Position numbers and translations under genes: made by a program. Shown piece after piece: positions 18,907 to 29,108 of a DNA stretch of 64,000 bases. The notes beneath the pieces are model-generated. The model was not told the origin of the DNA, did no database searches, and saw nothing but the letters and a program-made list of their open reading frames with translations. The DNA is taken from contig JAQMWT010000020.1 of NCBI GenBank assembly GCA_029834535.1, positions 1 through 64,000 of the forward strand, read 5' to 3'. Numbering within the stretch: the stretch's first letter is position 1; every line of letters begins with the position of its first letter. The stretch is from Chrysophaeum taylorii (taxonomy: Eukaryota; Sar; Pelagophyceae; Pelagomonadales; Pelagomonadaceae).

Positions 18907-20880
18907 TTACCTCCTCCTCCTCCTCCTCGTCGGAGAAGAGGCGGCGGTCTCGGAGAGGATATAAATCTTCTGGAGGGCGAGGGCCGCGGCGCGCGGGTCG
19001 TAGAACCGGAGGCGCCAGGTGCGGTAGGTCTTGAGGAAGCCGGCGTTTTTCGTTTTGTCGAGGAAGCAGAGCGTGAGCACCGTGGGGGCGTGCTTGATGT
19101 GTTTCCGGAAGCGTCGCCAGGGGACGGCCTCGACGAATTTGAAGAGCCCGTCCCTCGCCTCTCCCTCGAGGCAAAAGTGCGGGTCGTCGCACAAATAAAA
19201 GGCCGAGTTGGTAAAGATCAGGACGCGGTGCGGGGCCGTGTCCTCCCAGTGTTTCGACTTCCAGTACTGGAGACAGCTCGCGTAGAAAACGACGTCACCG
19301 TCGTCGTCGTTGGGGACGAGGAGGGCTCTCGTGACTAACTCCAACGTTCTCGAATCGTCGTTCCGGACCTCGACGGAAGCGCTCCGCGCTTTGTCGCCGC
19401 GAAGACCGAGGTGCTTGGCGCGCCGGGTCTTGGCAGGCGGTACGATGGCCTCCACGATGGCAAGCGTGTGGTCTCTGACGCGCGGCGCGAAGCACACCCT
19501 TTCTTCCTCGAAATCGAGGGCGACCCACTCGAACTTGAATCCGATCGTCGCCCGCACGAGCGACGCGAGGTCGAGGCGGCGCGGGGGCTCGTAATAAAAG
19601 AGCCACATCGACTGCGCCGTGACGGCCACCACTGTTTCCTCGACGCACGCGGTCGGTATCTTTTCGGACCTAGAGCCTTTAGAGTCGAATTGTTCGCGAC
19701 GAATTGTTCGCGCGAGCGAGGCGCAGAGGATGCTGGTTGGGGTTTCCTCGGTGTGTTTGAGACTCTCCTGGACGCGCGCGGCCTCCGCGGGCCCGGCGCG
19801 CACGAGCCGCACCGGTTCTTCCTCGGGAGGATCCTCCTCCTCGTCGTCCTCGTCGAAACTTTTGTTTTTGCGGCAAAATTTAAAACGCGCCGCGTCCGAG
19901 TGCTCGGATGCCGACACCTGGACGCCGTCGAGGATGCCCGGGGGACGCTCGAACAAGGCCAGCAGGGCGACTCGCGAGGTCTTGAGGGGATTTCCCCGCA
20001 GCGAGAGCGAGGTGAGCGCGATCGCGCCGAGCCGCCCGACTTCCTCGAGGCGCTCTATCTTGTTGTAGGATATGTTGAGGGTTCGAAATTCGCAGCCCTC
20101 GAACCCGGCGAGCGAACAGAGGTGGTTGTGGGCGAGGTCGAGCCGCGCCACCCGGAGGGGCCGCCACCCATCGCTCCTGAGGTCGTTCCTCGAAGCGTCG
20201 AGCTCTCTCAATCGACGCAGATCCGAGACCGCCGCGGCGAGCTTCGCCGCACTACGGAGGCCGTTTCTTCGAACCGCGAGGGTCTCGAGCTTGGTGCCGG
20301 CGAGAACCGGGAGCTCGGTGATTCCGCACCCGTCGAGCTTGAGGGTGACGCAGTTCTCGAGGTACGGAAGTAGGCGCGTCCACTCGAGAGGGTCGGGAGC
20401 GTGCGCGACCGACGTTTCCGAGCCGGAACCGTCCGAGAGCGCGACCTCAAACGCCTCGAGCCGCGGGGAGATGGCTGCCAAGGCGGCCACGTCCGCGGAC
20501 CGGCAAGGCGCTTCCACCGAAAGTTTCCGGAGCTCGGGAAACGTTTTTGCCAGTCCCTCGAGCGCCGGCAGTCCCTCGTCCCTCGCCCCTACGACCTTGA
20601 TCTTTTCCACCCCCGCCGTCAGCGCTCGCACCTCATCGCCGGCCTTGCCGCACCGCCGCAGGAGCCGCGAGCTCAGGACCACGTGCGGCCGGGACACGGC
20701 CACGCCAATAGCCCGCACTATCTCATCGCTTTGCGTCGCCCCCTTTCGAAGCTTCATCCCCGCGACGCAGCATCCCTCCTTTGGGGGCCGCCGCTCGAGG
20801 GGGGGCGGCGGGGGCGGCCCCACAGGACGACCCCTGTCCTCCTCCTCCGATGATGATGGCGCGCAGCACCCACTAAACAT
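18907..20880 (-). CDS. Leucine-rich-repeat protein with C-terminal PH-like region
   Basis: 657 residues. The N-terminus MFSGCCAPSS has paired cysteines that could be acylated, followed by a proline run. Residues ~130-340 hold irregular LRRs (LENCVTLKLDGCGITELP; LRELDASRNDLRS; VARLDLAHNHLCSL; FRTLNISYNKIERL; LTSLSLRGNPL). An acidic linker follows, then a beta-rich C-terminal half with W/Y-containing blocks (QSMWLFYYEPPRRLDLASLV; LIFTNSAFYLCDDPHF; WRLRFYDPRAAALALQKIYI) resembling PH-like domains. The order LRR then PH-like recalls nischarin or STK11-interacting proteins, which bind membranes and signalling partners, but I cannot assign orthology. The tail is encoded by an AGG microsatellite (RRRRRR). 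Confidence 0.65.
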   Translation of the reverse strand: MFSGCCAPSSSEEEDRGRPVGPPPPPPLERRPPKEGCCVAGMKLRKGATQSDEIVRAIGVAVSRPHVVLSSRLLRRCGKAGDEVRALTAGVEKIKVVGARDEGLPALEGLAKTFPELRKLSVEAPCRSADVAALAAISPRLEAFEVALSDGSGSETSVAHAPDPLEWTRLLPYLENCVTLKLDGCGITELPVLAGTKLETLAVRRNGLRSAAKLAAAVSDLRRLRELDASRNDLRSDGWRPLRVARLDLAHNHLCSLAGFEGCEFRTLNISYNKIERLEEVGRLGAIALTSLSLRGNPLKTSRVALLALFERPPGILDGVQVSASEHSDAARFKFCRKNKSFDEDDEEEDPPEEEPVRLVRAGPAEAARVQESLKHTEETPTSILCASLARTIRREQFDSKGSRSEKIPTACVEETVVAVTAQSMWLFYYEPPRRLDLASLVRATIGFKFEWVALDFEEERVCFAPRVRDHTLAIVEAIVPPAKTRRAKHLGLRGDKARSASVEVRNDDSRTLELVTRALLVPNDDDGDVVFYASCLQYWKSKHWEDTAPHRVLIFTNSAFYLCDDPHFCLEGEARDGLFKFVEAVPWRRFRKHIKHAPTVLTLCFLDKTKNAGFLKTYRTWRLRFYDPRAAALALQKIYILSETAASSPTRRRRRR

Positions 20881-21089
20881 TTATCATCCAATCAGCAGCA
20901 GCGGCCGAACTACTTTGGTGGTAATGGTGGTGGTGGTGTATCCGTTGTTGCATCCTTCTTTGGAGAGTGCCGGTCCGTTCGAAAAGTCGTCGTCGTTAGA
21001 GTAGTAGCAGATTTTTTTTTTTTTTTTCTAAATAAAGCCCCATTTGCGAGTTGAGTTTTCAGCGTGAATCTTGGTGGTGCGCGCGGGAG
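20881..21089. promoter_or_regulatory. Divergent promoter region between LRR gene and MGDG synthase
   Basis: 209 bp between two outward-facing genes. Contains a T15 tract at ~21,011-21,027 and (GTGGTG)n. No specific box is identified. Confidence 0.5.
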
Positions 21090-22466
21090 ATGGGACCAGG
21101 TCGTCGTCGGCGTCGATTTTGGCTGACGTGGTGGATCGTGTTGGCCGCGCAGGCCGCGAGTTGTCTGGGGGCGGCGAAGACGACGGCCCTGGCTCCCCCC
21201 CCCACCACCACCACCAGCACCTGGATCCCGCCGCGGTGGTTCCGGAACCTCTGGCGTCGACATAGGAAATTCCGGGTGCTGGTGCTGATGAGCGACACGG
21301 GGGGGGGGCATCGGGCGTCGGCGCTCGCGCTCGCGCAGGCCCTCGAGAAGCTGTACCCGGGGGCCTTCGATATCGAACTCCTAGATATCTGGAGCGCGGC
21401 GGGCGTTTGGCCTTTGAACCAACTAGTACGAGCGTACAAATATCTCGGAAGGCGGCCGATGCTGTGGCGACTGCTGTGGTACAGTACGGCGAGCGTGGTG
21501 ACGCGGGGCACCATAAAGGCCTGGCACGACGCCCAGCACCGGCGTAGGTTCGCTTCGGAGCTCGGACGCCGTCGCTTCGACGCCGTGGTTTCGGTCCACC
21601 CTCTCACGCAGCACGTCCCGCTGTCGGCGCTGCGGCAAGAGCTCAAATCGACCGTGCCCTTTGTGACGGTGGTGACCGACCTGGGGTCGGCACATCCCAT
21701 GTGGTTCGATTCGCGCGTTGATCGGGTTTTCGTCCCGAACGCCAAGGTCGCGAGGCTCGCGATGTCGCACGGCCTCGAGAGACGTCAAATCACCGAGCAC
21801 GGCCTCCCGCTGCGAGCGGCCTTTTTCGCGGGGCCAACCCCCTGGACCTCCTGGAAGCAACACCGCCGGCGCCGCCTCGAGCAGCTCGCGCAGCGGAGGG
21901 CGATTCCCGGCGTCGCGATCGTCGGCGGCGGCGGCGGCGTCGGTCGCCTCGACAGACTCGTCGACGAGGCAATCCGAGCCCTCGAGGCCCGCGCCCAGCG
22001 CGCCCACCTGACCGTCATCTGCGGCACCAATCGCGGCCTCCGCGCGGCCCTCGACAACCGCCCGCCCTCCCGCTACGTCCGAATTAGAACCGAGGGTTTC
22101 GTCTCTAATATCCACGACATCATGGCCCGGTCGGACGTCCTCCTCACAAAAGCCGGCCCCGGCACCATCGCCGAGGCGGCGACCCTCGGCCTCCCCGTCC
22201 TCCTCACCACCTTCCTCCCGGGACAGGAACGGGGCAACGCCCGCCTCGTCGTCGATCGCGGCTTTGGAGTTCTCGAACGCCGCCCGGACAAGGTTGCCGC
22301 CCTGCTCTGCGACTGGCTCGACGACCCGGCCAAGCTCGCCCAACTCTCCCAGCGCGCCTTCGACGCGGCCAAGCCCGACTCGACCGACAAGATCGCCACC
22401 GACATCGCCTCCATGCTCTTTTCCTCCATCGACGACCCGACTACGAGAGACCAAAACCTTAATTAA
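21090..22466 (+). CDS. MGD1: Monogalactosyldiacylglycerol synthase (GT28)
   Basis: 458 residues from the ATG at 21,090; an in-frame ATG at 21,051 adds 13 residues. The enzyme transfers galactose from UDP-galactose to diacylglycerol at the plastid envelope, making the main thylakoid lipid. Signatures include VLMSDTGGGHRASALALA, DIELLDIWSAAGVWPLNQ, FDAVVSVHPLTQHVPL, FVTVVTDLGSAHPMWF and the UDP-sugar site VLLTKAGPGTIAEA, in the order found in plant MGD1. The N-terminus (RRRRRFWLTWWIVLAAQAAS) is a signal-peptide-like leader, fitting a plastid behind extra membranes. No introns are needed. The C-terminus is complete compared with plant enzymes. Confidence 0.92.
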   Translation: MGPGRRRRRFWLTWWIVLAAQAASCLGAAKTTALAPPPTTTTSTWIPPRWFRNLWRRHRKFRVLVLMSDTGGGHRASALALAQALEKLYPGAFDIELLDIWSAAGVWPLNQLVRAYKYLGRRPMLWRLLWYSTASVVTRGTIKAWHDAQHRRRFASELGRRRFDAVVSVHPLTQHVPLSALRQELKSTVPFVTVVTDLGSAHPMWFDSRVDRVFVPNAKVARLAMSHGLERRQITEHGLPLRAAFFAGPTPWTSWKQHRRRRLEQLAQRRAIPGVAIVGGGGGVGRLDRLVDEAIRALEARAQRAHLTVICGTNRGLRAALDNRPPSRYVRIRTEGFVSNIHDIMARSDVLLTKAGPGTIAEAATLGLPVLLTTFLPGQERGNARLVVDRGFGVLERRPDKVAALLCDWLDDPAKLAQLSQRAFDAAKPDSTDKIATDIASMLFSSIDDPTTRDQNLN

Positions 22467-22868
22467 ATTTAACAACGACTAAAAATGAGGGTTGGGAACA
22501 CCCATGATCGACGCGCTGCCTGCTGCTTCCCAACCTCTGAATATTATATTATCCACCACCACCACCGCCGCCGCGGTCAACAAGTGCGTTGTGAGATGTG
22601 AGAATAGTAGGGTCGGATAAGAAAGTTCGTACGAGCCGTTAACTATGTTTCAGTAGTTTGCACTAAGACATACTCAACGGATCGCTGAGCTATGTTCATT
22701 TGTACTCAAGCAGTATGTGCCGCCACGCCGCGAGATCAGATCGTCGCGATGGAACTAACTAGTCCCCATAGTGAAGTCGGCATCCTTTCGCCCCCTCACG
22801 CAAAAAAAGGAAAAAGCCCACGCGTTGTAGGACCCGTCGTTGCGGCGCGGGCTAGTCTCGTTTTCTTA
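22467..22868. other. Intergenic region between MGDG synthase and copia element 2
   Basis: No gene, RNA or repeat is recognised apart from a short CCACCACCGCCG run near 22,552. Confidence 0.5.
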
Positions 22869-22935
22869 TGCCACTGAGAACACTATAATTGGGACGTGGT
22901 GCAGCAGGGGTAAAAAGTGTCATAGCTTCCTCACA
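22869..22935 (-). repeat. 3' LTR of copia element 2
   Basis: Aligns with the right LTR through actataatt.ggacgt.gtgcag...gtgtcatagcttcctcaca, with small insertions. The start is placed at the nearest TG. Confidence 0.6.
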
Positions 22936-23010
22936 CAGATCCTGGAAAAGAAAGAAAAGGAAAGAAAGAAAAAGGGGTAAGTGAGGTCCTCACAAAGGTG
23001 CTGGCAAAGA

Positions 23011-23312
23011 AACTAACTAACTAACTTCAGACCTCTCTCCCGAGCATGGGAGCCAGGCCGGACCGACAGGAGCCAGTCCGGAATCACGGGCCTGTAGACG
23101 AGGAGCGCCGAAAAAAAGGTCGGTCGGCGGAGAGTGACCATCAAGCTTTTTGTCGCCATGCGACGAGGAGACCGCGATGTGACTGACAACCAACTCGCCG
23201 ATAACCTTCCGTCTTCGCCCCCCGGCCATACCCCGTCCCACTGCGAACGTTCCGGCTGCCAACCGGCCCGCCCGGGAGGCGAATAGGTGCCAACCTACGC
23301 CGGGAGGGCGGA
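23011..23312 (+). mobile_element. Copy 2 of the dispersed element with conserved ends, nested in copia element 2
   Basis: Begins actaactaactaacttcag and ends near 'cgccgggagggcggatgcc'. The copia sequence 'aaggtgctgg.aaaagaa...aaagaaaaggaaaaaggggtaag' is split by it, with a possible short duplicated AAAGAA at both sides. Both ends match 2040-2412 in inverted orientation, but the cores differ. Confidence 0.6.
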
Positions 23313-23432
23313 TGCCAAAAGAAAGAAAAGGAAAAAGGGGTAAGTGAGATAGATGCCCTCAGAGGAGAAGCTTGAAGGAAGACGTCAGGAGAGGCAGTGT
23401 GGCAGAAAGAGACAGGAGATATCAGGATGAAG

Positions 23433-24760
23433 TCACGAGGTGAGGTAACGAGCACGAAGCCGGAGGAAGGGAGGAGCTTCCGTACTACGGGTGAAGATAT
23501 CGCTAAGGTTGTCAAGGCGGGGATTGTGTTGGAGATCAATGATGTGGGTGCGATGATATTCAGCGGTGCTGTAAAAGCGAATGGCAATATGGCGGGTGCG
23601 CCGCATGAGACATTGGAGACGGAGTTGGGTGACGGTGGTGCTGTTATCGACATACATTGGGACCATGTGACGAGGGAGATCAAAGGCATCAAAAAGTTTG
23701 AGAACCCAAGAGAGCTCAGCAGTAGCGGCGTAAAGAGCGAGCAATTGAGCTTCTTCAAAAGAGGAGCGGCCGAGGAGGTACTGCGAGCGTGAGCAGTAGG
23801 ATATCACAGAGCTAGCAAGGAGAAAACAAAAAACCAGTTGTGGAGTGGCGGCCATCAGGGTCGTCGTCGGTCCAGCTAGAGTCGGAATAACCACAGAGAC
23901 GAAGGACAGAATCGCGACCAAGAACAACAACGGCAAGATCTTGAGGACCATTACAGTGGGGTTTACCAGGAGTGTCAGTAAAAGGCGCACACGGATCGAC
24001 GGTCCAAATGATATCAGGGCGAGGCATAACAGAAAGAAACAAGACACAACGGAAAATAAGACGAAAAGGGATGCGTGCCATGAAGACGTGAGCAGGGGAG
24101 CCAGGTGCAGGAGAAGCAGCCGCAGAAGAAAGAGGAAGAACTTTGGGAGCGGGAGTCAAGTCTGGTTGTGCGCGAGCACGCGTAATGCGGAGACCAACGT
24201 AAGTGGTCAGATCAAGCTCGTTAACATCAGTGAAGGTTCGGAAACGGAGGAAGAAAGTTGGGTAATGACCAAGGCAAGGACGAGGGTGCGCCACAAGAAG
24301 ATCATCAACGACAAGAACGAGACGTAGGACAACGGTAGAATTAAGCACGAGCTTGTAACGGCAAGTGTCACCAGATCCGCGGACGAAGCCACAGTCATTG
24401 ACGACAAGCTTGTTTGCAACCATACCAAGAGCGACGGAGCGTGTAAATGATTTTGAAACCATCGGTGGGTTGGCGAGGAGCATAACCTTCGGGTGGCCAG
24501 ACATAGATGTCTTCGTCAATGGGAGCTTGGATAAAAGCGGAGCTGACATCCAACTTATGCAAATCCCAGTCGTGAACAGCAACGCCAGACAGGGGCTTGT
24601 ATGAAAGCAGAGATGACATCTACAGGACGGTACGTGTCGTGGTAAGCAATGCCGTGAACCTGGGTGTAACCGCGGACAACGAGATGAGCAGTGTACGATT
24701 TGAAGCGGCCAGATTCATACTTCGTGCGGTGGACCCACTTCAAGGGGCAGATGGTGCCAG
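23433..24760 (-). pseudogene. Copia element 2 pol remnant
   Basis: Coding-order blocks: LKWVHRTKYESGRFKSYTAH (~24,730), HKLDVSSAFIQAPIDEDIYV (~24,550), LRRSWYGCKQACRQ, LVLVVDDLLVAHP (~24,290, again VVDD), LRLCGYSDSSW (~23,890) and the RNase H block LLALYAATAELSWVLKLF with MYVDNSTT (~23,600). Frameshifts and a deletion after the VVDD region prevent translation. Confidence 0.8.
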
Positions 24761-25517
24761 ACAAAGTAGAAGGAACACGAACAACATCCGTCTGTGGCAA
24801 GGGCTTGTAACCGACGTGCAGGATTTGGATGGGCTGGGCGTGACAGAGGGGGAGGAAGACATAATGAACTAACAAACGAAAGCTAGAATAATTAACGTAC
24901 AGGGAATGACAAGATGACACAGAATCGACAGTGCGTGGTAAAACGCCAGTATTGTGGGTTTGAGTTGGTTTTCCATTTGTTTCTGAATAATGTACGCTTT
25001 TTGTCGACTTTGCGCGGTCGGCTCCGTTTGGCTCGACTTTGTTTTGCATGCTTGTTGTTTTGTCAGCTCTGGTTGGCTCGACTTTGTTGTGCACTTTTAG
25101 TTGTTTTCTCTCTTTGGTTCGTCGGAGTTCATGAGCTCGTAGAATGGTCGATTCACGTGATGGGGTGATCAGTCCCAGTGAACCCGGCGCATTCTCATCA
25201 AACACAGGGGACAAACGGGCAACAGCGGAAGAACAGGTGACAATCGGGCAACAGCAGGAACAGGTGACAATGGGGCAACAGTAGACGAGAGCGCGTGATT
25301 CGAGAATGTCGGAACAACGTTGAAGTTCCGGTGGTTGACATTGCAGGAAAAATCTGATAAGCGAAACTGTCAGCAAAATCGAGGTCTGAAGAAGAATAGC
25401 GACAAAAGTGCCTGGGAAGATTTCATGGATATCAACGTCGTTGCTTGGCGCAAAATTCGCCTTCAGAGCAGCGAGATGCTGAGAAATTCTTCTTCTGGGC
25501 AGCGAGATGCTGAGATG

Positions 25518-25679
25518 CTAGTCCAAGGATCGTTGGTCGAGATAATGTGATCGCCGGTAGAGATGATCATGTTCGCGAGACGACGGAGCCATGGGTGAAA
25601 AAAAAAAATGTCGCTCACCGCTGAAGAAGGCATCAAGTTTGTGCGAAAGCTTGCTAGCTTGAATTTCGATCGAGGACAT
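25518..25679 (-). pseudogene. Copia element 2 gag N-terminal remnant
   Basis: Starts MSSIEIQASKLSHKLDAFFS at 25,679, homologous to the element 1 gag start. A frameshift in an A-run near 25,600 breaks the frame. Confidence 0.55.
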
Positions 25680-25780
25680 GGTAGACGAAACGAACCGAAC
25701 ACGTAGCAATGAACTGAAGCCGAGGAGGAGTCGCCGCGAAGTCAAGCACAGGCTCGATCGTGAACGAGCACCTGGTACCG

Positions 25781-25855
25781 TGTGAGAACTGAAATGGGGA
25801 TGTGAGAACTATAATTTGGACGTAGTGCAGGGGTAAGTGTCATAGCTTCCTCACA
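25781..25855 (-). repeat. 5' LTR of copia element 2
   Basis: TGTGAGAACT...CTTCCTCACA. The first ~20 bp are an imperfect duplication of the next 20 (tgtgagaact twice). Preceded by the primer-site-like cctggtacc. Confidence 0.65.
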
Positions 25856-26282
25856 TTCGTGATGAGATTTTTTATTGTGAGTACCGAGGTTGTGGACTAC
25901 GTCGTCGTCGTCGTCGTCGCCTATGGAAGAGAGAGGATAAATAAATAAATAAATACTCCGCGACCCCGAATTTTATTGACTCGTGTGGTCGTCCATCCAT
26001 CACGGTGTGTGAATGAATATCTCTCGTAACTAACTTACTTGCTTGCTTACTCTCGGCGTCCTCGAGTCGACACAAGCCGCCGCCGCCGCCGCCGCCGCCG
26101 CGTTGAACAAAACGTCTTGCAGGATGCTTCCTTGCTGTACGTACGACTCATCCTTCTCGAGAAGATGAAACGCACTTCAACGTGAAGTGGAGTCTCTGTT
26201 GTTGAAGTCGACTCCGCCACTGACTCTCTGATCGATCTCGCCCGCGCTTGAAGAAGATACATCACTTCCTGCGCCGGGGTAC
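25856..26282. other. Intergenic region with short tandem repeats
   Basis: Holds (GTC)n, (AAAT)4 at ~25,939-25,955 and (GCC)n at ~26,082-26,101. No gene is recognised. Confidence 0.4.
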
Positions 26283-26416
26283 TTACTTGGGCTCGGGTTG
26301 TTTCGCTCCTCGACTCTGCGCGTTGTCGACGGCCACCGCAACGTCGTTCATATGCGAGATAACGCGTTTGTCTGTCAATTGGAAGAACTTGTCCGAGACA
26401 TACCACCGGCCGGGAG
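26283..26416 (-). CDS. Possible terminal exon of an uncharacterised gene
   Basis: On the minus strand a T9GCAG acceptor-like site (26,417-26,430) is followed by an open stretch reading PGRWYVSDKFFQLTDKRVIS and HMNDVAVAVDNAQSR, with good G/C third positions, up to TAA at 26,283. Upstream sense sequence contains a TACGA pentanucleotide repeat (26,446-26,470), which would lie in the intron. No convincing upstream exon or family was found, so treat this as a hint. Confidence 0.3.
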
Positions 26417-26810
26417 CTGCAAAAAAAAACGAAGGGCCTTCTTTCGTATCGTATCGTATCGTATCGTATCCAGAGTGCATCCATCCAATCCATTTTTGCG
26501 CTGGTGAGTGATGAGTGCCCCTTGGCCCCGATTGTCTGCGTGGTTCGAAGTCCCGACGACCGCCACGGCCATAGCGGTCAACGCCGTGTGCCGACACGAA
26601 GGCAGGAGCGAAAACCGCCACCCCCATTATATTCCGAGCGGGGTAGTAGGCCCGAACACAGGAGGTCGGTCATAAAGTCGCCGCCCGTCCAGGTAGGTGC
26701 AAGAATTGACACCAAAAAAAAAAAAAATCCAAGGGATGCTTTACAGAAAATTAGCTCCGAAGGGGGGTTTAGATAGAAGGGTGCACTTCGGTTGAATTGC
26801 CATATCATAG

Positions 26811-28055
26811 ATGATGGACATGGAGAGCTCCCCCCATTGGCTCCCTCGGAAGATGCTGCTGCGGAGTTCGCTGTCCTGGAGCTCTGAGCGCAGGCGACGC
26901 GTCCGTCGCACGCGACGACCTCTGCCCGCCGAGGTGCTGGAGGACGGGCTGGAAATCCCGACCCTCGACTTGAGGAGCCTCGGTGATGTCCGGTGCGTCG
27001 GAGGGGGGTCCCAGGGGTGGATTCTGTGGTGCGAGAAGGGCGCCCTCAAAGTGCTGCGGCCGGCCTTGAATGCCAAGCTGGGGCTCGAAGGGTTTCGACA
27101 GGAATGCAACATCCTCGCGAGGCTGTCGCACGAAAATATATGCCGACTCAGGGGAGTTGGGACGACTCCAGACCACCGGCCCTGCGCGTTGCTGGAGTGG
27201 GTCGAGACCGACGTCTCCAAGGCGCTCCGGCTGAGGGAGATGCCCGCGGCGGCCGTCGAGATCGAACGCGAGTGGCCGAGCTCGAGTCGGTTGAGGCTCG
27301 CCGTCGAGCTGTCGTCCGCGCTCGATTACCTCCACGCGATGATGGGAACCTACGTGATTTTGCACCGCGACCTCAAACCAGACAATTTCGGCCTCAAGCG
27401 CGGCACCTTGAAGTTGCTGGACTTTGGCCTCGCCGTCGCCGTAAGAAAAGATCCGGGATACCCTCCGACGACGGCCGAACGCTTCAAATTGAGCGGGAAG
27501 GTCGGTTCCATCAGATACATGGCTCCCGAGTGCGGACGGGCGGAGCCCTACGGCCTGGGAGCGGACATTTACTCCTTTGCGATCTCGACGTGGGAGATTC
27601 TCGCGTTGAGCGGAAGGCCGTTCGACCACCTCACTATTCCCCTCCACCGGGCAACCGTCATCTGCGGGCCCCACCGGCCCTCCATGCCCCTGACTTGGGA
27701 CCGCCGTTTGCTCAAGTTGTTTGCCAAGGCCTGGCACCCCGATCCCGCCCTGCGCCCAAGCGCAAAGCACCTCCACCAGACGATCCTCGACCTTCGCGCG
27801 ACAAAAGGGGACCCCCTCAACCGCGACCACAAGTCTCTCCTCGCGAGGTGGCGGTTCCCTGGAAGAGCACCAGGAGACACGAAGGACCACCCCGTCGAGG
27901 CTTCCAACACCCTTCCGTCGGACAGAGCCAGAAACGCGATGACGATTGATTGTACTGCAGTGGCGGCGGCGGCGGCGGCGGCTGCTGCTGCTGCTGCTTG
28001 TGGTGGTGGTGGTGGTGGTGGTGACCAGAAGCATCCACATCATCATCATAAATAG
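26811..28055 (+). CDS. Protein kinase, TKL-like
   Basis: 414 residues. Kinase signatures in order: glycine loop VGGGSQGW (63-70), VAIK-type lysine in GALKV (K80), catalytic loop HRDLKPDN (185-192), DFGLAVAV (DFG 204-206), activation-segment end IRYMAPE, DIYSFAISTWEI, and subdomain XI ALRPSA. All catalytic residues are present, so it should be active. The 'DIYSFAISTWE' form is typical of tyrosine-kinase-like Ser/Thr kinases. There is a short basic N-terminus and no other domain. The last ~35 residues are poly-Ala, poly-Gly and poly-His from trinucleotide repeats. Its stop codon lies inside the 3' end of the convergent gene (10-nt overlap). Confidence 0.85.
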   Translation: MMDMESSPHWLPRKMLLRSSLSWSSERRRRVRRTRRPLPAEVLEDGLEIPTLDLRSLGDVRCVGGGSQGWILWCEKGALKVLRPALNAKLGLEGFRQECNILARLSHENICRLRGVGTTPDHRPCALLEWVETDVSKALRLREMPAAAVEIEREWPSSSRLRLAVELSSALDYLHAMMGTYVILHRDLKPDNFGLKRGTLKLLDFGLAVAVRKDPGYPPTTAERFKLSGKVGSIRYMAPECGRAEPYGLGADIYSFAISTWEILALSGRPFDHLTIPLHRATVICGPHRPSMPLTWDRRLLKLFAKAWHPDPALRPSAKHLHQTILDLRATKGDPLNRDHKSLLARWRFPGRAPGDTKDHPVEASNTLPSDRARNAMTIDCTAVAAAAAAAAAAAACGGGGGGGDQKHPHHHHK

Positions 28056-28137
28056 GTGACGGGACGTCGCTCGAGAACCCTGACCCCCCCATCATCATCA
28101 TCATCATCATCATCATTATCATTATCATCTTGGGCCG

Positions 28138-28168
<31 letters not shown>

Positions 28169-28822
28169 GACCCAGTAGGCTGGGTTGACGTAGGTGGAGA
28201 GGTCGACCACCGTGCCGTCGGGGAACTGGGGCGGCGCGAACTCGGCGAGGCTGTGGAAGACGGTGACGAGTTCTCGCGGGAAGCACCTCGCGACTTCTCG
28301 GTTGAGGACGGGGGGTCGCGGGCGCGTCACCCTCAAACCGTCGGGATAATCGTTTCCGATTGAAAGCGAGTTCACGTCCATCTCCACGCCTTGATCGTAG
28401 GCGAAGATGTGGCGGCCGCGCACGACGAGATCCAAAATGCGTTCCCCGCAACAAGCGCACGTTCCGCTTCGTCGACGTCGAAATCGCATTTTACCTCGCT
28501 CGCCGTCGTAACCCAATCGCGCGACATCGTCCTCCTGGAGCCGCGCCGTGCACAAGAAGCGTCGCAGGCCCTGCGTCCCGCACAACCGCGCGTCGACACG
28601 CTGCCAGAATCCCTCGAGACGCAACGAGCTCGGCCTGCTGAGGAAAAGGCTCTGTTCTTGACCGTACGCGACGCCCTCGAACCGCATGACAATCTTTGCC
28701 CCCGGATCACGCTGCAGGCACTTGGACGCATACTCGAGCACACGCACGCGCGCCACTTGCTTGCGAGGCCGCACGAACTCCAGCACGCGCACCACGAGCG
28801 ACAGGGGCAGCACCTCGACCAT
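28046..28822 (-). CDS. Uncharacterised protein, possible F-box-like N-terminus
   Basis: 258 residues. The start VEVLPLSLVVRVLEFVRPRK resembles an F-box entry (LP..L...IL.F), but this is weak. Further on are paired cysteines in SGTCACCGERILDLVVRG and a conserved-looking C-terminal block (FPDGTVVDLSTYVNPAYWV). The tail is poly-Thr, then Asn/Asp, from GTC and ATC microsatellites. Third positions are G/C-rich like neighbouring genes. The 3' end overlaps the kinase gene by 10 nt. Function unknown. Confidence 0.5.
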
Positions 28823-29108
28823 GATGATGAAGTGGATAATACCACTTAGATATTATGGCGATTTATTCTTCAGTTATTCCTTCCTCTAGAGTATATAATA
28901 TCCTTTCGTGATGATGATGACGACGATGATGATATGTACATACTTTTCCACGGTCTGATGATGCATCGATGACGACGACGACGACGACGACCTGGAAAAA
29001 AAATCGCCAATTAGGGGGTTGCTGTACAAGTTGCTCCTGCCGCAAGGCGTTTTCTTTCGTTCGTTCGTTCGTTCGTTCGTTCGTTCGTTCGTTCGTTCGT
29101 TCGTTCGT
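28823..29108. repeat. Intergenic with (TTCG)n and other microsatellites
   Basis: About 14 TTCG units at 29,053-29,110, immediately after the fusion gene's stop, plus (GAT)n and (GAC)n at 28,907-28,991. Confidence 0.8.

Larger units (their letters stand above)
22869..25855 (-). mobile_element. Ty1/copia LTR retrotransposon, element 2 (decayed, with nested insertion)
   Basis: Same family as element 1: shared LTR core (gggtaagtgtcatagcttcctcaca), shared Gag start and parallel RT/RNase H blocks. The LTRs are short and diverged (left ~22,869-22,935, right ~25,781-25,855). The left boundary is uncertain and I found no clear target duplication. About 1.6 kb of the element 1 interior is missing, and a ~300-bp unrelated element interrupts the left end. 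The element is older than element 1. Confidence 0.8.

Noticed and set aside
19411-20373. 320-codon plus-strand open frame opposite the LRR gene
   Set aside because: Shadow frame caused by GC-rich codon bias; no recognisable motifs.
21423-22475. 350-codon minus-strand frame opposite MGDG synthase
   Set aside because: Shadow of a clearly identified gene.
26520-26550. tRNA T-arm-like 'ggttcgaag'
   Set aside because: The flanking bases do not form a five-pair T stem and no anticodon arm is found upstream.
26805-28049. 414-codon minus-strand frame exactly opposite the kinase
   Set aside because: The kinase motifs are unambiguous on the plus strand; the opposite frame has no domain.
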